Source of the DNA: Kriegella sp965368185
GTDB taxonomy: Bacteria > Bacteroidota > Bacteroidia > Flavobacteriales > Flavobacteriaceae
Length of the DNA: 64,000 nt
Direction: 5' to 3'
NCBI GenBank assembly: GCA_965368185.1
Contig: CBDULZ010000002.1
Location: forward strand, 1-64,000
Part shown: piece by piece, positions 17,201-24,623 of the stretch
Numbering within the stretch: the first letter of the stretch is position 1
Layout of the letters: each line of letters begins with the position of its first letter
The notes under the pieces: model-generated
Told to the model about the DNA's origin: nothing
The model's input: the letters and a program-made list of their open reading frames with translations, nothing else
The model's database searches: none
Program-made: the position numbers and the translations under genes

Positions 17201-17742
17201 CCCGTATATCGTGTCAAGTGCACGGTGTCTTTTCCCAAGGTTTTGTAATAATAGCCACGCCTGTCTTTAAAAGCACCGTTGCGGTCGTACGATTCGAAGA
17301 CATCGAATTGGTTGTCGAGGTGGTCATAGCGTACGCCATACTTTCCGAAGAACCCCGTATGGTAGCCGTTGTTCTTTAATACGGTGGGGTAGGAAGTCGC
17401 CATATAACTGTCCCTGATATTTCCCGTTTGAAAATTGTAATTGTGGGTACGCTCGTAAAGGCCCGTTAAAATACTGGCACGGCTGGCGGCACAAATTGGG
17501 GTGGTTACCATGGCATTTTTAAAATAGGTGCCCGATTTCGCCAATTTGTCCATTTCGGGCGTATGAATCAATGAATTTCCTGCATAACCAAGTGCATCGA
17601 AACGTTGGTCATCAGTTAAGATAAATATGATGTTCGGGCGATCTGTACCTTTGTGTTCCTTATTTTTTTGGGCATAGAATTTTGGGCCCGATACTAAAAA
17701 TAAGAGTAAAATTAGTTGTACACTATAGTTTTTACAGTTCAT
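14209..17742 (-). CDS. Secreted sulfatase fused to GH78-type alpha-L-rhamnosidase
   Basis: The 1177-residue protein combines two enzymes. After a signal peptide (about 1-24), residues 35-480 are a type I sulfatase with TDDQRFDA, the variant FGly motif CAASR (Cys84), GKYG and MGDNGYFLGE. From about 490 a fibronectin-like/beta region leads into an alpha/alpha barrel of GH78 type, with the acidic motif VDGDRERIPYEADAY and later TLEAWD and WNHAWGAVP. It should desulfate and release rhamnose from a sulfated rhamnoglycan. The same architecture is known from the characterised ulvan locus of Formosa agariphila (protein P36), recalled from the literature and not aligned here. It is transcribed from its own promoter with a shared repeat element 20 bp upstream of a perfect TAAGTTTG box. 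Confidence 0.88.
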   Translation of the reverse strand: MNCKNYSVQLILLLFLVSGPKFYAQKNKEHKGTDRPNIIFILTDDQRFDALGYAGNSLIHTPEMDKLAKSGTYFKNAMVTTPICAASRASILTGLYERTHNYNFQTGNIRDSYMATSYPTVLKNNGYHTGFFGKYGVRYDHLDNQFDVFESYDRNGAFKDRRGYYYKTLGKDTVHLTRYTGQKALDYIDTADASSPFCLSLSFSAPHAHDSAEDQYFWQEESDKLLQDTTMPGPELGEDKYFEQQPEFVREGFNRTRWYWRYDTPEKYQHSVKGYYRMISGIDREIGKIRDQLKKKGLDKNTVIILMGDNGYFLGERQLAGKWLLYDNSVRVPLIIYDPRQKKHQDLDDMALNIDVPSTILDMAGVAQPENWQGKSLLPLVSGQQKSLERDTVLIEHIWEFENIPPSEGVRTKDWKYFRYVNDRSFEELYNLKKDPKEINNLAKDSKYAGKLKSFREKTDDLILELSDEFSAGPSNLIVEWIRNTAGVTVIDPIPEYGWVVPNGAVSQSAYQVLVASSEEKITNNIGDVWDSGQRRTNTSTEIEHAGAPLKSGQTYFWKVRIWDQDNRLSRYSKSQSFTMGSPKATITTPNSFQIDTIKPVEFEKRGDTHFIDFGKAAFATIDFTYNAKTAHTLTFRIGEQLEGESINRKPFERSHIRYQEIQVQVKPEQTKYQLSVKPDKRNTLPGKAVPLPEGFPVLMPFRYAEVEGAQEPLTAENFTQLAYHSYWEDNTSSFTSSDTILNQVWDLCKYSIKATTFNGLYVDGDRERIPYEADAYLNQLSHYTTDREYAIARQTIEYFMEHPTWPTEWQQHVALMFYADYMYTGNAELIEKYYDRLKYKTLYELANEDGLITSTKMTPELMANLGFPKEMKETFRDIVDWPSAGWGGDPTNKGERDGYVFKDYNTVVNAFYYKNMKIMAEFARVLGKTQEALDFKLRALKAKKAFNEKMFDAKRGIYIDGIGTDHASLHANMMPLAFDMVPEEHIASVVEFVKSRGMACSVYGSQYLMDGLYNAGAADYALDLLTDTSDRSWYNMIRIGSTITLEAWDLKYKNNLDWNHAWGAVPANAIPRGLWGIQPKTPGFGIATIKPQLGDLKSSTIEVPTIKGTIKASYTYKNPRLQVYIIEIPANMVAEFEIKTAENDVVILNGEKTNMAFGSLRLTPGIHEINLVVNSF

Positions 17743-17778
17743 TGAGTTTTAATTTTTTTGCTGAGTTTCGAGGTAGGT

Positions 17779-17826
17779 CAAACTTAAACCATTTCCCATA
17801 ATTGGGTATCCTGTGCCGTCCTGTGT
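17779..17826 (-). promoter_or_regulatory. Sulfatase-GH78 promoter with shared element A
   Basis: Read on the minus strand, the element ACACAGGACGGCACAGGATA (17826-17807) is a direct repeat of CACAGGA with 10-bp period. Twenty bp downstream is TAAGTTTG (17786-17779), a perfect TAnnTTTG -7 box. No -33 TTG is at the expected place because the element's end sits there, which suggests an activator site. Confidence 0.65.
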
Positions 17827-17940
17827 CTTAAAAAGGGCCTTACTCTATTTCTGTATAAATATATACCTTTAAGAGCGTTTGATGTCATTTCATTAATCTG
17901 CTATTAGTCCCAATTAAACCTCTTAATAAAGCACAATTTA

Positions 17941-18289
17941 ATGAAATCGGTATTCATTATCGGCGCCTTGATGTTTCTAATGTTCTGTAGAGGTCAACAA
18001 GGTGTACTCCGTTTTGACCTTGTTCAAATCGAAAGAAATCAGGTTGTGGGCAAACTAGAGAGTACACCAATTTAGAACCTTTTGTAGCCGATAAAGTCGG
18101 CCCCTTAAAGAGGATGTCATGTATTGAAATGAATGGCCCGTGAGACAGCCTTCGTTTTTATATGGTTGACTCGCACTAAAAAATGAGACTTATTTGAATT
18201 TATGGAAATCTTTGGAACCTAATTTCGATAACCCAGAAGTCATACGCAACATGCCCGTGCGATATCCGTTGCTCTGGGTAAGGAAATAA
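17941..18289 (+). pseudogene. Probable degraded secreted-protein gene
   Basis: An ATG at 17941 opens a 44-codon frame with a signal-like start (MKSVFIIGALMFLMFCRGQQ). It is followed in other frames by NLEPFVADKVGPLKRM and, at about 18182-18289, by LWKSLEPNFDNPEVIRNMP with a stop. The pieces read like protein but are broken by frameshifts and stops. It lies on the opposite strand to the flanking genes. Function is unknown; a lost secreted enzyme of the glycan locus is a guess. Confidence 0.3.
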
Positions 18290-18318
18290 TCAACCTATTT
18301 TAAACAAGGCTTGTCCCT

Positions 18319-19101
18319 TTACAGATTTTTTAATTGAATATTTCTGTATTCAACTTTCATGGGTGGGCCTACGTGGACCTGAACGCCCAGGTATCCTGAA
18401 GAGGCACGATTTATAGTGTCGTTATCAATAACTTCGCTCATTAAAATGCCGTTGATATAATGCTGTAATATATTTCCTTTGATGATGAGGTGGGCTTCGT
18501 TCCAATCTTCGCTTTTGATCTTTGTTTTGAGTGTATCGGAGTCGCCAAGAGATTCGACTACTTCACGGCTCTGCCAAGCATTTTTTGCTACATTGGCCCT
18601 TAAAGAACCTGGGGTGTCCGGATTTTCTTGAGATGTGATAATAGCCTTTTCACCGCGATAGGCCAGGGTAGCGCGTTTTTTCTCTTCATAGTTCTGCCCC
18701 GTATACCTGATTTTGCCGTCGATATCGGCCTGATAACCGCGTAGCGCATATTGAATGGTGTCAATTTTCTCACTGCGATAGTTGATGCCGCTATTTCCCG
18801 CTTCGGCAATCCGGAACTCCAACTTCAATTCAAAGTCGCTTGGTTGACCACCCTCCCAGACAATAAATGTATTGTTCTGTAAGAGGGTAGAAGGAGTGAC
18901 TTCACCGACCAAATTACCATTTTCTACTCGCCAATATTTGGGGTCCCCTTGCCAATTGTCGAGAGTCTTGCCATCGAATATTGCCTCAAAACCATCATTG
19001 TCATCAACGGCAGCAACCGATTCTTCCGCTGCTTGACTTTCCTTTTTTCCCTTGCAAGACTGTAAACCAATAAGCACAAGAATTATCAGTGCATACCGCA
19101 T
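18319..19101 (-). CDS. DUF1080-family lipoprotein (3-keto-glycoside hydrolase-like)
   Basis: A lipoprotein (MRYALIILVLIGLQSC) with one concanavalin-like DUF1080 domain at about residues 40-260, marked by FEAIFDGKTLDNW, SGINYRSE and the C-terminal VQVHVGPPMKVEYRNIQLKNL. Members of this family are now linked to breakdown of 3-keto-glycosides, a pathway in which a sugar is oxidised at C3 and the glycosidic bond is then cleaved by elimination. The start at 19101 gives a clean lipobox; 19122 adds seven residues. It is the last gene of the susC operon, and the upstream cytochrome c/propeller protein could supply the oxidation step (inference). Confidence 0.75.
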   Translation of the reverse strand: MRYALIILVLIGLQSCKGKKESQAAEESVAAVDDNDGFEAIFDGKTLDNWQGDPKYWRVENGNLVGEVTPSTLLQNNTFIVWEGGQPSDFELKLEFRIAEAGNSGINYRSEKIDTIQYALRGYQADIDGKIRYTGQNYEEKKRATLAYRGEKAIITSQENPDTPGSLRANVAKNAWQSREVVESLGDSDTLKTKIKSEDWNEAHLIIKGNILQHYINGILMSEVIDNDTINRASSGYLGVQVHVGPPMKVEYRNIQLKNL

Positions 19102-19125
19102 ATAATTTATTTTCAAATTCATTTT

Positions 19126-20355
19126 TTATTTTTTTGTTGGTTCGTTATAATAGATTGTTAGCCCATCTTTTCCGGCTACAATAATATCTTTCATTCCGTT
19201 TTTGTCAAGATCCGATACGCTAAAATAGACTCCCGTGCCTTTGCCTTTGCCATAAGCACCATAATCGATAATCTGTTTGCTAAAATTTTCACCGGTCCAT
19301 CTGAAATAATAGAGTCCGAGCTCGTCGTTCCCGCCTGGATCTTTGCCATTGTGGGCTCGGTATCGCTTTCCTGTAACCAATTCATTTTCCCCATCTTGGT
19401 CGATATCGATCCATTCCATACTATGGTATTGCGAGTTGTAGGGGTCGATCGCATGTTTGATCCACGTCGTTTTTTTAGCTTTTTTGGAGGTTGTCCGTTC
19501 GTACCAATGGAGCCCGTAACCATGACCCTGGCCTACAATAAGATCGGTAAGTCCATCTTTATTGATATCGGCAATAATCATGGGTACACTGGCCGTACCT
19601 AGTTCAAAGTCTTGATGAAATTTCCATTCATCGGAATACGGATTTTCCGGGGCTTCGAGCCAACCCGATGGAACGACCAAGTCTCCTCGGCCATCATCAT
19701 TGATGTTGCCAAAACCCAGCCCGTGACCGTGTTTTCCCGTAATGGCGTGTTTGCTGAATTTTCCGCTACCCTTTTTATTGTTATCCAATATCAAGCGATA
19801 GATAATCAAAGAGTCGTTTGGAGTATTCGGAACGATTTCGATGATGCCATCGCCATCAATATCCCAAGAACGCGTGCTTTCGATATTTCCCACTTCGGCA
19901 ATTAAATGTTCTTGCCATTCGCCATTGTCACCCGGATTTTCTTTCCAGACCAGTTCTTTTCCGAACCAGCCACCGGTAATAAAATCCATATTTCCATCGC
20001 CATTGACATCCAGTGGAATTGTCGAAAAGTCGTCGTAATATTCGCCATAACGTTTGGCAGACCCAATATAGTGCCTGTTTTGATAATCAGGCCCCTCGTA
20101 CCAATAGGCACCCGATACGATATCGGGCATGTTGTCATTATTCACATCGAAAACCCCTGCTGATTCGTAACTTTCAGAGGCAATTGGCTTTTTAGTAAAC
20201 TTCAAGGGTTTTGATTGGGCACACCCGAAACTGCCCATCAAGAAAAAAACGATGAGTGGAATACGTGGTACTATATTTACCGATGTAGCTTTAGAAGCTG
20301 GTGCTATGTCAGTTGAAACTACATATCGACCAGCTTCTTTTACTAATTTATTCAT
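19126..20355 (-). CDS. Secreted FG-GAP/VCBS repeat beta-propeller protein
   Basis: At least seven calcium-binding-type repeats are visible (DVNNDNMPD, DVNGDGNMD, DIDGDGIIE, NINDDGRGD, DINKDGLTD, DIDQDGENE, DLDKNGMKD), the mark of an integrin-like seven-bladed propeller. The hydrophobic export segment (IPLIVFFLMGSFGCAQ) is preceded by about 30 residues from the only ATG (20355), which is unusually long; a non-ATG start could shorten it. The gene starts next to the stop of the upstream gene. Such proteins usually bind glycans or partners at the surface; no catalytic motif is seen. Confidence 0.75.
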   Translation of the reverse strand: MNKLVKEAGRYVVSTDIAPASKATSVNIVPRIPLIVFFLMGSFGCAQSKPLKFTKKPIASESYESAGVFDVNNDNMPDIVSGAYWYEGPDYQNRHYIGSAKRYGEYYDDFSTIPLDVNGDGNMDFITGGWFGKELVWKENPGDNGEWQEHLIAEVGNIESTRSWDIDGDGIIEIVPNTPNDSLIIYRLILDNNKKGSGKFSKHAITGKHGHGLGFGNINDDGRGDLVVPSGWLEAPENPYSDEWKFHQDFELGTASVPMIIADINKDGLTDLIVGQGHGYGLHWYERTTSKKAKKTTWIKHAIDPYNSQYHSMEWIDIDQDGENELVTGKRYRAHNGKDPGGNDELGLYYFRWTGENFSKQIIDYGAYGKGKGTGVYFSVSDLDKNGMKDIIVAGKDGLTIYYNEPTKK

Positions 20356-20356
20356 T

Positions 20357-23032
20357 TTAATTATTGGCCTCGGTATAAATAGGATTATTAGGGTCACCTC
20401 CAGCGATCAAATAGGCTAGCAGGTCTTTCAGTTCATCCTCGTTTAACGCGTTAATAGTACCCGGTGGCATTAAAGATACAGTCGACATTTTCATGTCGGT
20501 CACCTGGTCTTTAGGAATTTCACGAGTAATGTCAGGAGCATAGGGGTTTTGCGAAACTATATAGTTTTGGTCGGTTTCGTTCATCAATCTCCCCACTATC
20601 GACGTACCATCCTTTAGTGTGTACACCGTAGAATTGTACTGATCGGAAATAACATCACTAGGATCTATAGTCGCCTTGAGAATATCTTCTGGGGAAAAAC
20701 GTGTGCCCAGCTGAGTAAGGTCCGGCCCAATATTTTGACCTTCACCTTGCATGGTATGACATGTAATGCAACTGGTGGAGGCAAACATACTTTTGCCATA
20801 TTCAAAATCCCTGCCTTTTAAGCCATCCGCCAATAGTGGCCCTATTTCTTCTACCTTCCAATTATGTCGTGGGCCTTTGGGTGATACCGTTGAAACAGCT
20901 AAATCATTGCCCGAACTTGTCAAAAGATCGGCACCTGACATCTTATCGTAGAAATCAAATTTGTTCTTAGAAACGTGGGTCAAGGCTTTTTTTCTTGCCT
21001 TGTCGATAAAGCCGATATAGCTTCTGCCCGCCTTGAATGAAAATGCTTTGTTAAACCATTTGAAATACTTTTCGCGGAGTTCGGGCGTCCATCCCTTTTC
21101 GACATCCTGGATGACCATACCGTAATAGGTGTGTTGGGCAGGAGGCATATTTTTCAAGGTAAGGGCGATGTCCATACCGTACTGTGGGTTCCTCAATATC
21201 AAATCGGAAGCATCGGTGGCCGTATTTGCCATCACATCTACATTCTCACCGGTATTCGATTCCAACAACGCCAATGTCTTCTCTGCGACCGTAGGGTCAT
21301 TGAGATACGCAAGGGTCTTGCTCAACAATTGGTTCAAAACATCTGTTTGCGCCGGATATTTTGGTGAGAGATAGGCAATGACCTTATTTTTTATACTGGC
21401 CGAGGGCACTCCGAAACGAGAGAGTGTCAGTTCAAAAGCACGAAGCAGATCTACTTGATGTTGCGGTGAAAGTGAAGCATAATCAACTCCCATAAGGGCA
21501 TTCAGCATTCCCGTTTGCTGTGTTTTTGATCCTTGACGGGCCAAGGCGATAATACCCTGTGCCAAGGCTGCCGGGTCTTTTTCGGCCAATACTTTTGCTT
21601 GCCATTCTTGTACGGGCTGATGTTCGACGGCAACACGTGCCGCATACTGTATAAAACGATCTTCGCTGTTTAAATGGGGCCAGGCAAAAGCTATGGCACC
21701 CGCTTTAGGACCTTCGTGATAAGCTTCTAATTGTCTTCTAGTCTTATTTTCTTCGGTCAATTCGGGAGTTTTGTTCGAAGCCTCAACCGACTCGTCACCG
21801 GTATAATGTACTCGATATAAATCGGAATCCAGCCTGCGACCACCCGTCATAAAGTACATCGCACCATCAGGCCCGATTACCCCATCGGTTAACGGCAGTG
21901 GAATACCCGATAAAAATTCTTCGCGCTCACCATCATAAGAAGAACCGTTAGGTGTAAGGTGAATGGCATAGATCATTCCAAAACTCCAGTCGAAGGCATA
22001 AATGCTTTTTTGATATTTCTCGGGGAATTTCGCTCCCCTTCCGTACACTACATTGGTCGGTGAACCTTGGCCGATATTTACGACCGGCGGAAGGTTGTCG
22101 GGATAGGCAGGAGACCACTTTCCATTACCGGTACGCCAGCCGAATTCGCTACCACTGGTTACATGACAGATACGAGTCGGGCGGTACCAGGGCATACCCA
22201 GATCCCATTCCATATCGCTATCGTAAACGAACATGTCGCCTTGATCGTTAAAATCGAGGTCAAAAGGATTTCGGAAACCAGCACTGACCAATTCCCAATG
22301 TTTTCCTTCGGGATCGATTTTTGCTATCCATCCGGCAGGTGCACCGCGGTCATTGGCATGGCCCCGGGGGTCCTTCACTTGAGGGAAAAGGTTGTCGTCT
22401 TGCCATACTTTTGGCAACCGATAGGCATCCATTTCAGGTAGATCGGTATGGTTTCCGGCAATGACGTGGAGTGTTTTCCCATCTGGACTCATCACAATAC
22501 TATGCGGACCATGCTCCCCGGCACCGTTCAATGCCTTTAACAAGGTAATCTTGTCATATTGGTCGTCGTTATCAGTATCCTGTAAACGGTAAAGACCGCT
22601 ACTTTTTTCAAATTCGTCATTGCCACGGTGGTTGACCATAACGTAAAGACTATTGAAAGCATACAACAACCCTTGGGCATAGCCCATTTGAATTATCGAG
22701 TCAGGCACGGATTCCCCGGTTTGAATCTTGAGCTTTTCAATCTTAGGGGTTATCACATCGGAACCAATGGCGGGTATTTCCATACGGTAAAGGGCGCCGT
22801 ATTGATCTGCTGTAATTAATCGATCTTTATCATCGAAGGTCATGGCCACCCACGAGCCTTGATCATTGTCGGCGGGGCTATACAGGTGCTCTGCTTCGAA
22901 ACCTGGCTGTAATTTAAGCTTCGATAATTTTGGGTCAAGCTCTTGGGTACTTTTTGAATCCGTTTCCTTTGCATCCTCACAGGAAATGGAAAAAAGCATT
23001 GCAAAAATAACTGCGACGAAAAGTCTGGTCAT
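20357..23032 (-). CDS. Lipoprotein with sorbosone-dehydrogenase-like propeller, helical repeats and C-terminal cytochrome c
   Basis: The 891-residue lipoprotein (FSISCED) has three parts. Residues about 35-400 form a PQQ/NHL-like propeller of the membrane-bound dehydrogenase type common in Planctomycetes and Bacteroidota. Residues about 430-720 are helical and HEAT-like. Residues about 750-885 are a class I cytochrome c with CITCH and Met ligands in the VSLMPPG region. It should sit in the periplasm or on the outer membrane and oxidise a sugar-like substrate while passing electrons to its haem. It lies 36 bp after susD in the same operon and just before the FG-GAP and DUF1080 genes. The substrate is unknown; a glycan or glycoside is inferred. 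Confidence 0.8.
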   Translation of the reverse strand: MTRLFVAVIFAMLFSISCEDAKETDSKSTQELDPKLSKLKLQPGFEAEHLYSPADNDQGSWVAMTFDDKDRLITADQYGALYRMEIPAIGSDVITPKIEKLKIQTGESVPDSIIQMGYAQGLLYAFNSLYVMVNHRGNDEFEKSSGLYRLQDTDNDDQYDKITLLKALNGAGEHGPHSIVMSPDGKTLHVIAGNHTDLPEMDAYRLPKVWQDDNLFPQVKDPRGHANDRGAPAGWIAKIDPEGKHWELVSAGFRNPFDLDFNDQGDMFVYDSDMEWDLGMPWYRPTRICHVTSGSEFGWRTGNGKWSPAYPDNLPPVVNIGQGSPTNVVYGRGAKFPEKYQKSIYAFDWSFGMIYAIHLTPNGSSYDGEREEFLSGIPLPLTDGVIGPDGAMYFMTGGRRLDSDLYRVHYTGDESVEASNKTPELTEENKTRRQLEAYHEGPKAGAIAFAWPHLNSEDRFIQYAARVAVEHQPVQEWQAKVLAEKDPAALAQGIIALARQGSKTQQTGMLNALMGVDYASLSPQHQVDLLRAFELTLSRFGVPSASIKNKVIAYLSPKYPAQTDVLNQLLSKTLAYLNDPTVAEKTLALLESNTGENVDVMANTATDASDLILRNPQYGMDIALTLKNMPPAQHTYYGMVIQDVEKGWTPELREKYFKWFNKAFSFKAGRSYIGFIDKARKKALTHVSKNKFDFYDKMSGADLLTSSGNDLAVSTVSPKGPRHNWKVEEIGPLLADGLKGRDFEYGKSMFASTSCITCHTMQGEGQNIGPDLTQLGTRFSPEDILKATIDPSDVISDQYNSTVYTLKDGTSIVGRLMNETDQNYIVSQNPYAPDITREIPKDQVTDMKMSTVSLMPPGTINALNEDELKDLLAYLIAGGDPNNPIYTEANN

Positions 23033-23068
23033 GTTTATGGATTTATTATTATAAGTCGACTAATTTAA

Positions 23069-24565
23069 TTAAAAATTCGGGTTTAAAGACGATTCGGATG
23101 CTGGAAGTGCATAGCGTTCAGAGATATTGGTAAAGACATTGCCCCTTGGTTCTACCCCTGCTGGATAGTAGTAGTCAACCGGATTGGCTTTTATTTTATT
23201 TCCATGGGCGGTAATCACATCTATTGCGCGACCTGTGCGTACCAGATCGAACCATCTTTTGTTTTCAAACGCCAGTTCGACCCTTCGTTCGTTAAAAATT
23301 GCTTCTCCCAAATCACCCGTATGGGCACCAAGACCTGCACGCGTGCGAACTTCAGTTAAATACGGAAGGGCTTCACCATCTTTACCCTGTTCTTCCAAGG
23401 CTTCGGCCAAAAACAACAGTACTTCAGCATACCGATAAACGGGCCAATTCATACCATGGTTGCCATGCAATGCATGAGGCTCAACATATTTTTTAATGAT
23501 GGGATAAATGCCATCTTCCCAAAAACTCTCGCTAGCGGTGATATACATTATTGAAGCTTCTTCCCTTAAATCCCCATCTTCATAAGCTTCGATAATATCC
23601 GGTGTAGGAATATTGTTCCCTTCACCGTTAACAGGTTGTGGATTTGATGTTCCGGTTATTGCGCCAACTTCTTCGGCGCTAATTGGTCTTGGGAGAAAGT
23701 TATATAAAAAACTACCATTCAATCCTTCAGCACCTTCCCTGTATTGAATTTCAAAAACCGACTCTATATTATTCTTATTGTCGCTATTCCCGGAAAAGGC
23801 GTCTTCATAGTTGGGCATTAAGGCATATTCATTACTGGCTACAACCGCCTTCAAAACAGTTTCGGCTTCGGCCCATTGTTGACGTACTATATATACGTTG
23901 CCCAATAGGGTTTGAGCTGCCCCAGAGGTTACCCTACCAGGCTGTTGTTCTGATTTGAGTGGTAATAAGGGAATAGCTGCTTGGGTATCTTCGATTATCT
24001 GTGCATAAAGTTCATCTTCGGATGCAAGGGGCAAAGCAGCCCCTTCACGGTCTACTACAGGCTCAAGATGCATGGGTACGCTACCAAATAACTGTGCTAG
24101 GTCAAAATAGGAATACGCCCTTAAAAAAAGTGCTTGCCCTTTTACATTCGCTTTTGCAGTTTCATCAAACTCGGCGTCATCTATTGTCGCTAAAATCTGA
24201 TTGGCTCGGGCAATAACCTCATAGTATCCGACATAAATATTATTTACATGGGTATTTGCCGTGATACCTCCATCGCTTGGTATGGAGTGGTCGGCTATAT
24301 CCTCTTGGTTGTCTGTAGCTCCGAAAGCCGTGTTACGCGCAAAATAGGTATTGTCAGAGTGCATTTCGGCCAAAAAGGGCTTCGATTGATTGTTGATACC
24401 CCGTAGCGGTACATAGGTGCCATTGATGGCCTGGGTAAAATCTTCCTCTGTTTTAAAGAAGGTAGGCACACTTAACGAGTCTTCTGGGAAAATGGTTAGC
24501 TCATCGTCACAACCGCTTATCAGAAACCCCAGTATTATTGCGATAAAATAGAATATATTTTTCAT
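23069..24565 (-). CDS. susD: SusD-like glycan-binding lipoprotein
   Basis: A RagB/SusD family outer-membrane lipoprotein. From ATG 24565 the signal MKNIFYFIAIILGFLISGC gives a clear lipobox, followed by the N-terminal SusD region (PTFFKTEEDFTQAINGTYV). The C-terminal RagB/SusD part contains LTEVRTRAGL and NERRVELAFENKRWFDLVRTG, both diagnostic. An earlier ATG at 24610 would add 15 polar residues before the signal, so it is rejected. It pairs with the SusC channel 58 bp upstream and would capture the oligosaccharide. Ligand is inferred from the locus to be rhamnose-containing. Confidence 0.93.
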   Translation of the reverse strand: MKNIFYFIAIILGFLISGCDDELTIFPEDSLSVPTFFKTEEDFTQAINGTYVPLRGINNQSKPFLAEMHSDNTYFARNTAFGATDNQEDIADHSIPSDGGITANTHVNNIYVGYYEVIARANQILATIDDAEFDETAKANVKGQALFLRAYSYFDLAQLFGSVPMHLEPVVDREGAALPLASEDELYAQIIEDTQAAIPLLPLKSEQQPGRVTSGAAQTLLGNVYIVRQQWAEAETVLKAVVASNEYALMPNYEDAFSGNSDNKNNIESVFEIQYREGAEGLNGSFLYNFLPRPISAEEVGAITGTSNPQPVNGEGNNIPTPDIIEAYEDGDLREEASIMYITASESFWEDGIYPIIKKYVEPHALHGNHGMNWPVYRYAEVLLFLAEALEEQGKDGEALPYLTEVRTRAGLGAHTGDLGEAIFNERRVELAFENKRWFDLVRTGRAIDVITAHGNKIKANPVDYYYPAGVEPRGNVFTNISERYALPASESSLNPNF

Positions 24566-24623
24566 TTTTTTATTTTTAGAATTTGTCGAAAGTGAACTAT
24601 TTTTTGACATAATAATTTACGAT

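Larger units (their letters stand above)
17743..18318. other. Intergenic region with promoter, shared operator and gene remnants
   Basis: The 576 bp between two minus-strand genes hold the sulfatase-GH78 promoter with repeat element A near 17779-17826 and, further right, plus-strand coding-like fragments from 17941. I see no intact gene. Confidence 0.5.
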
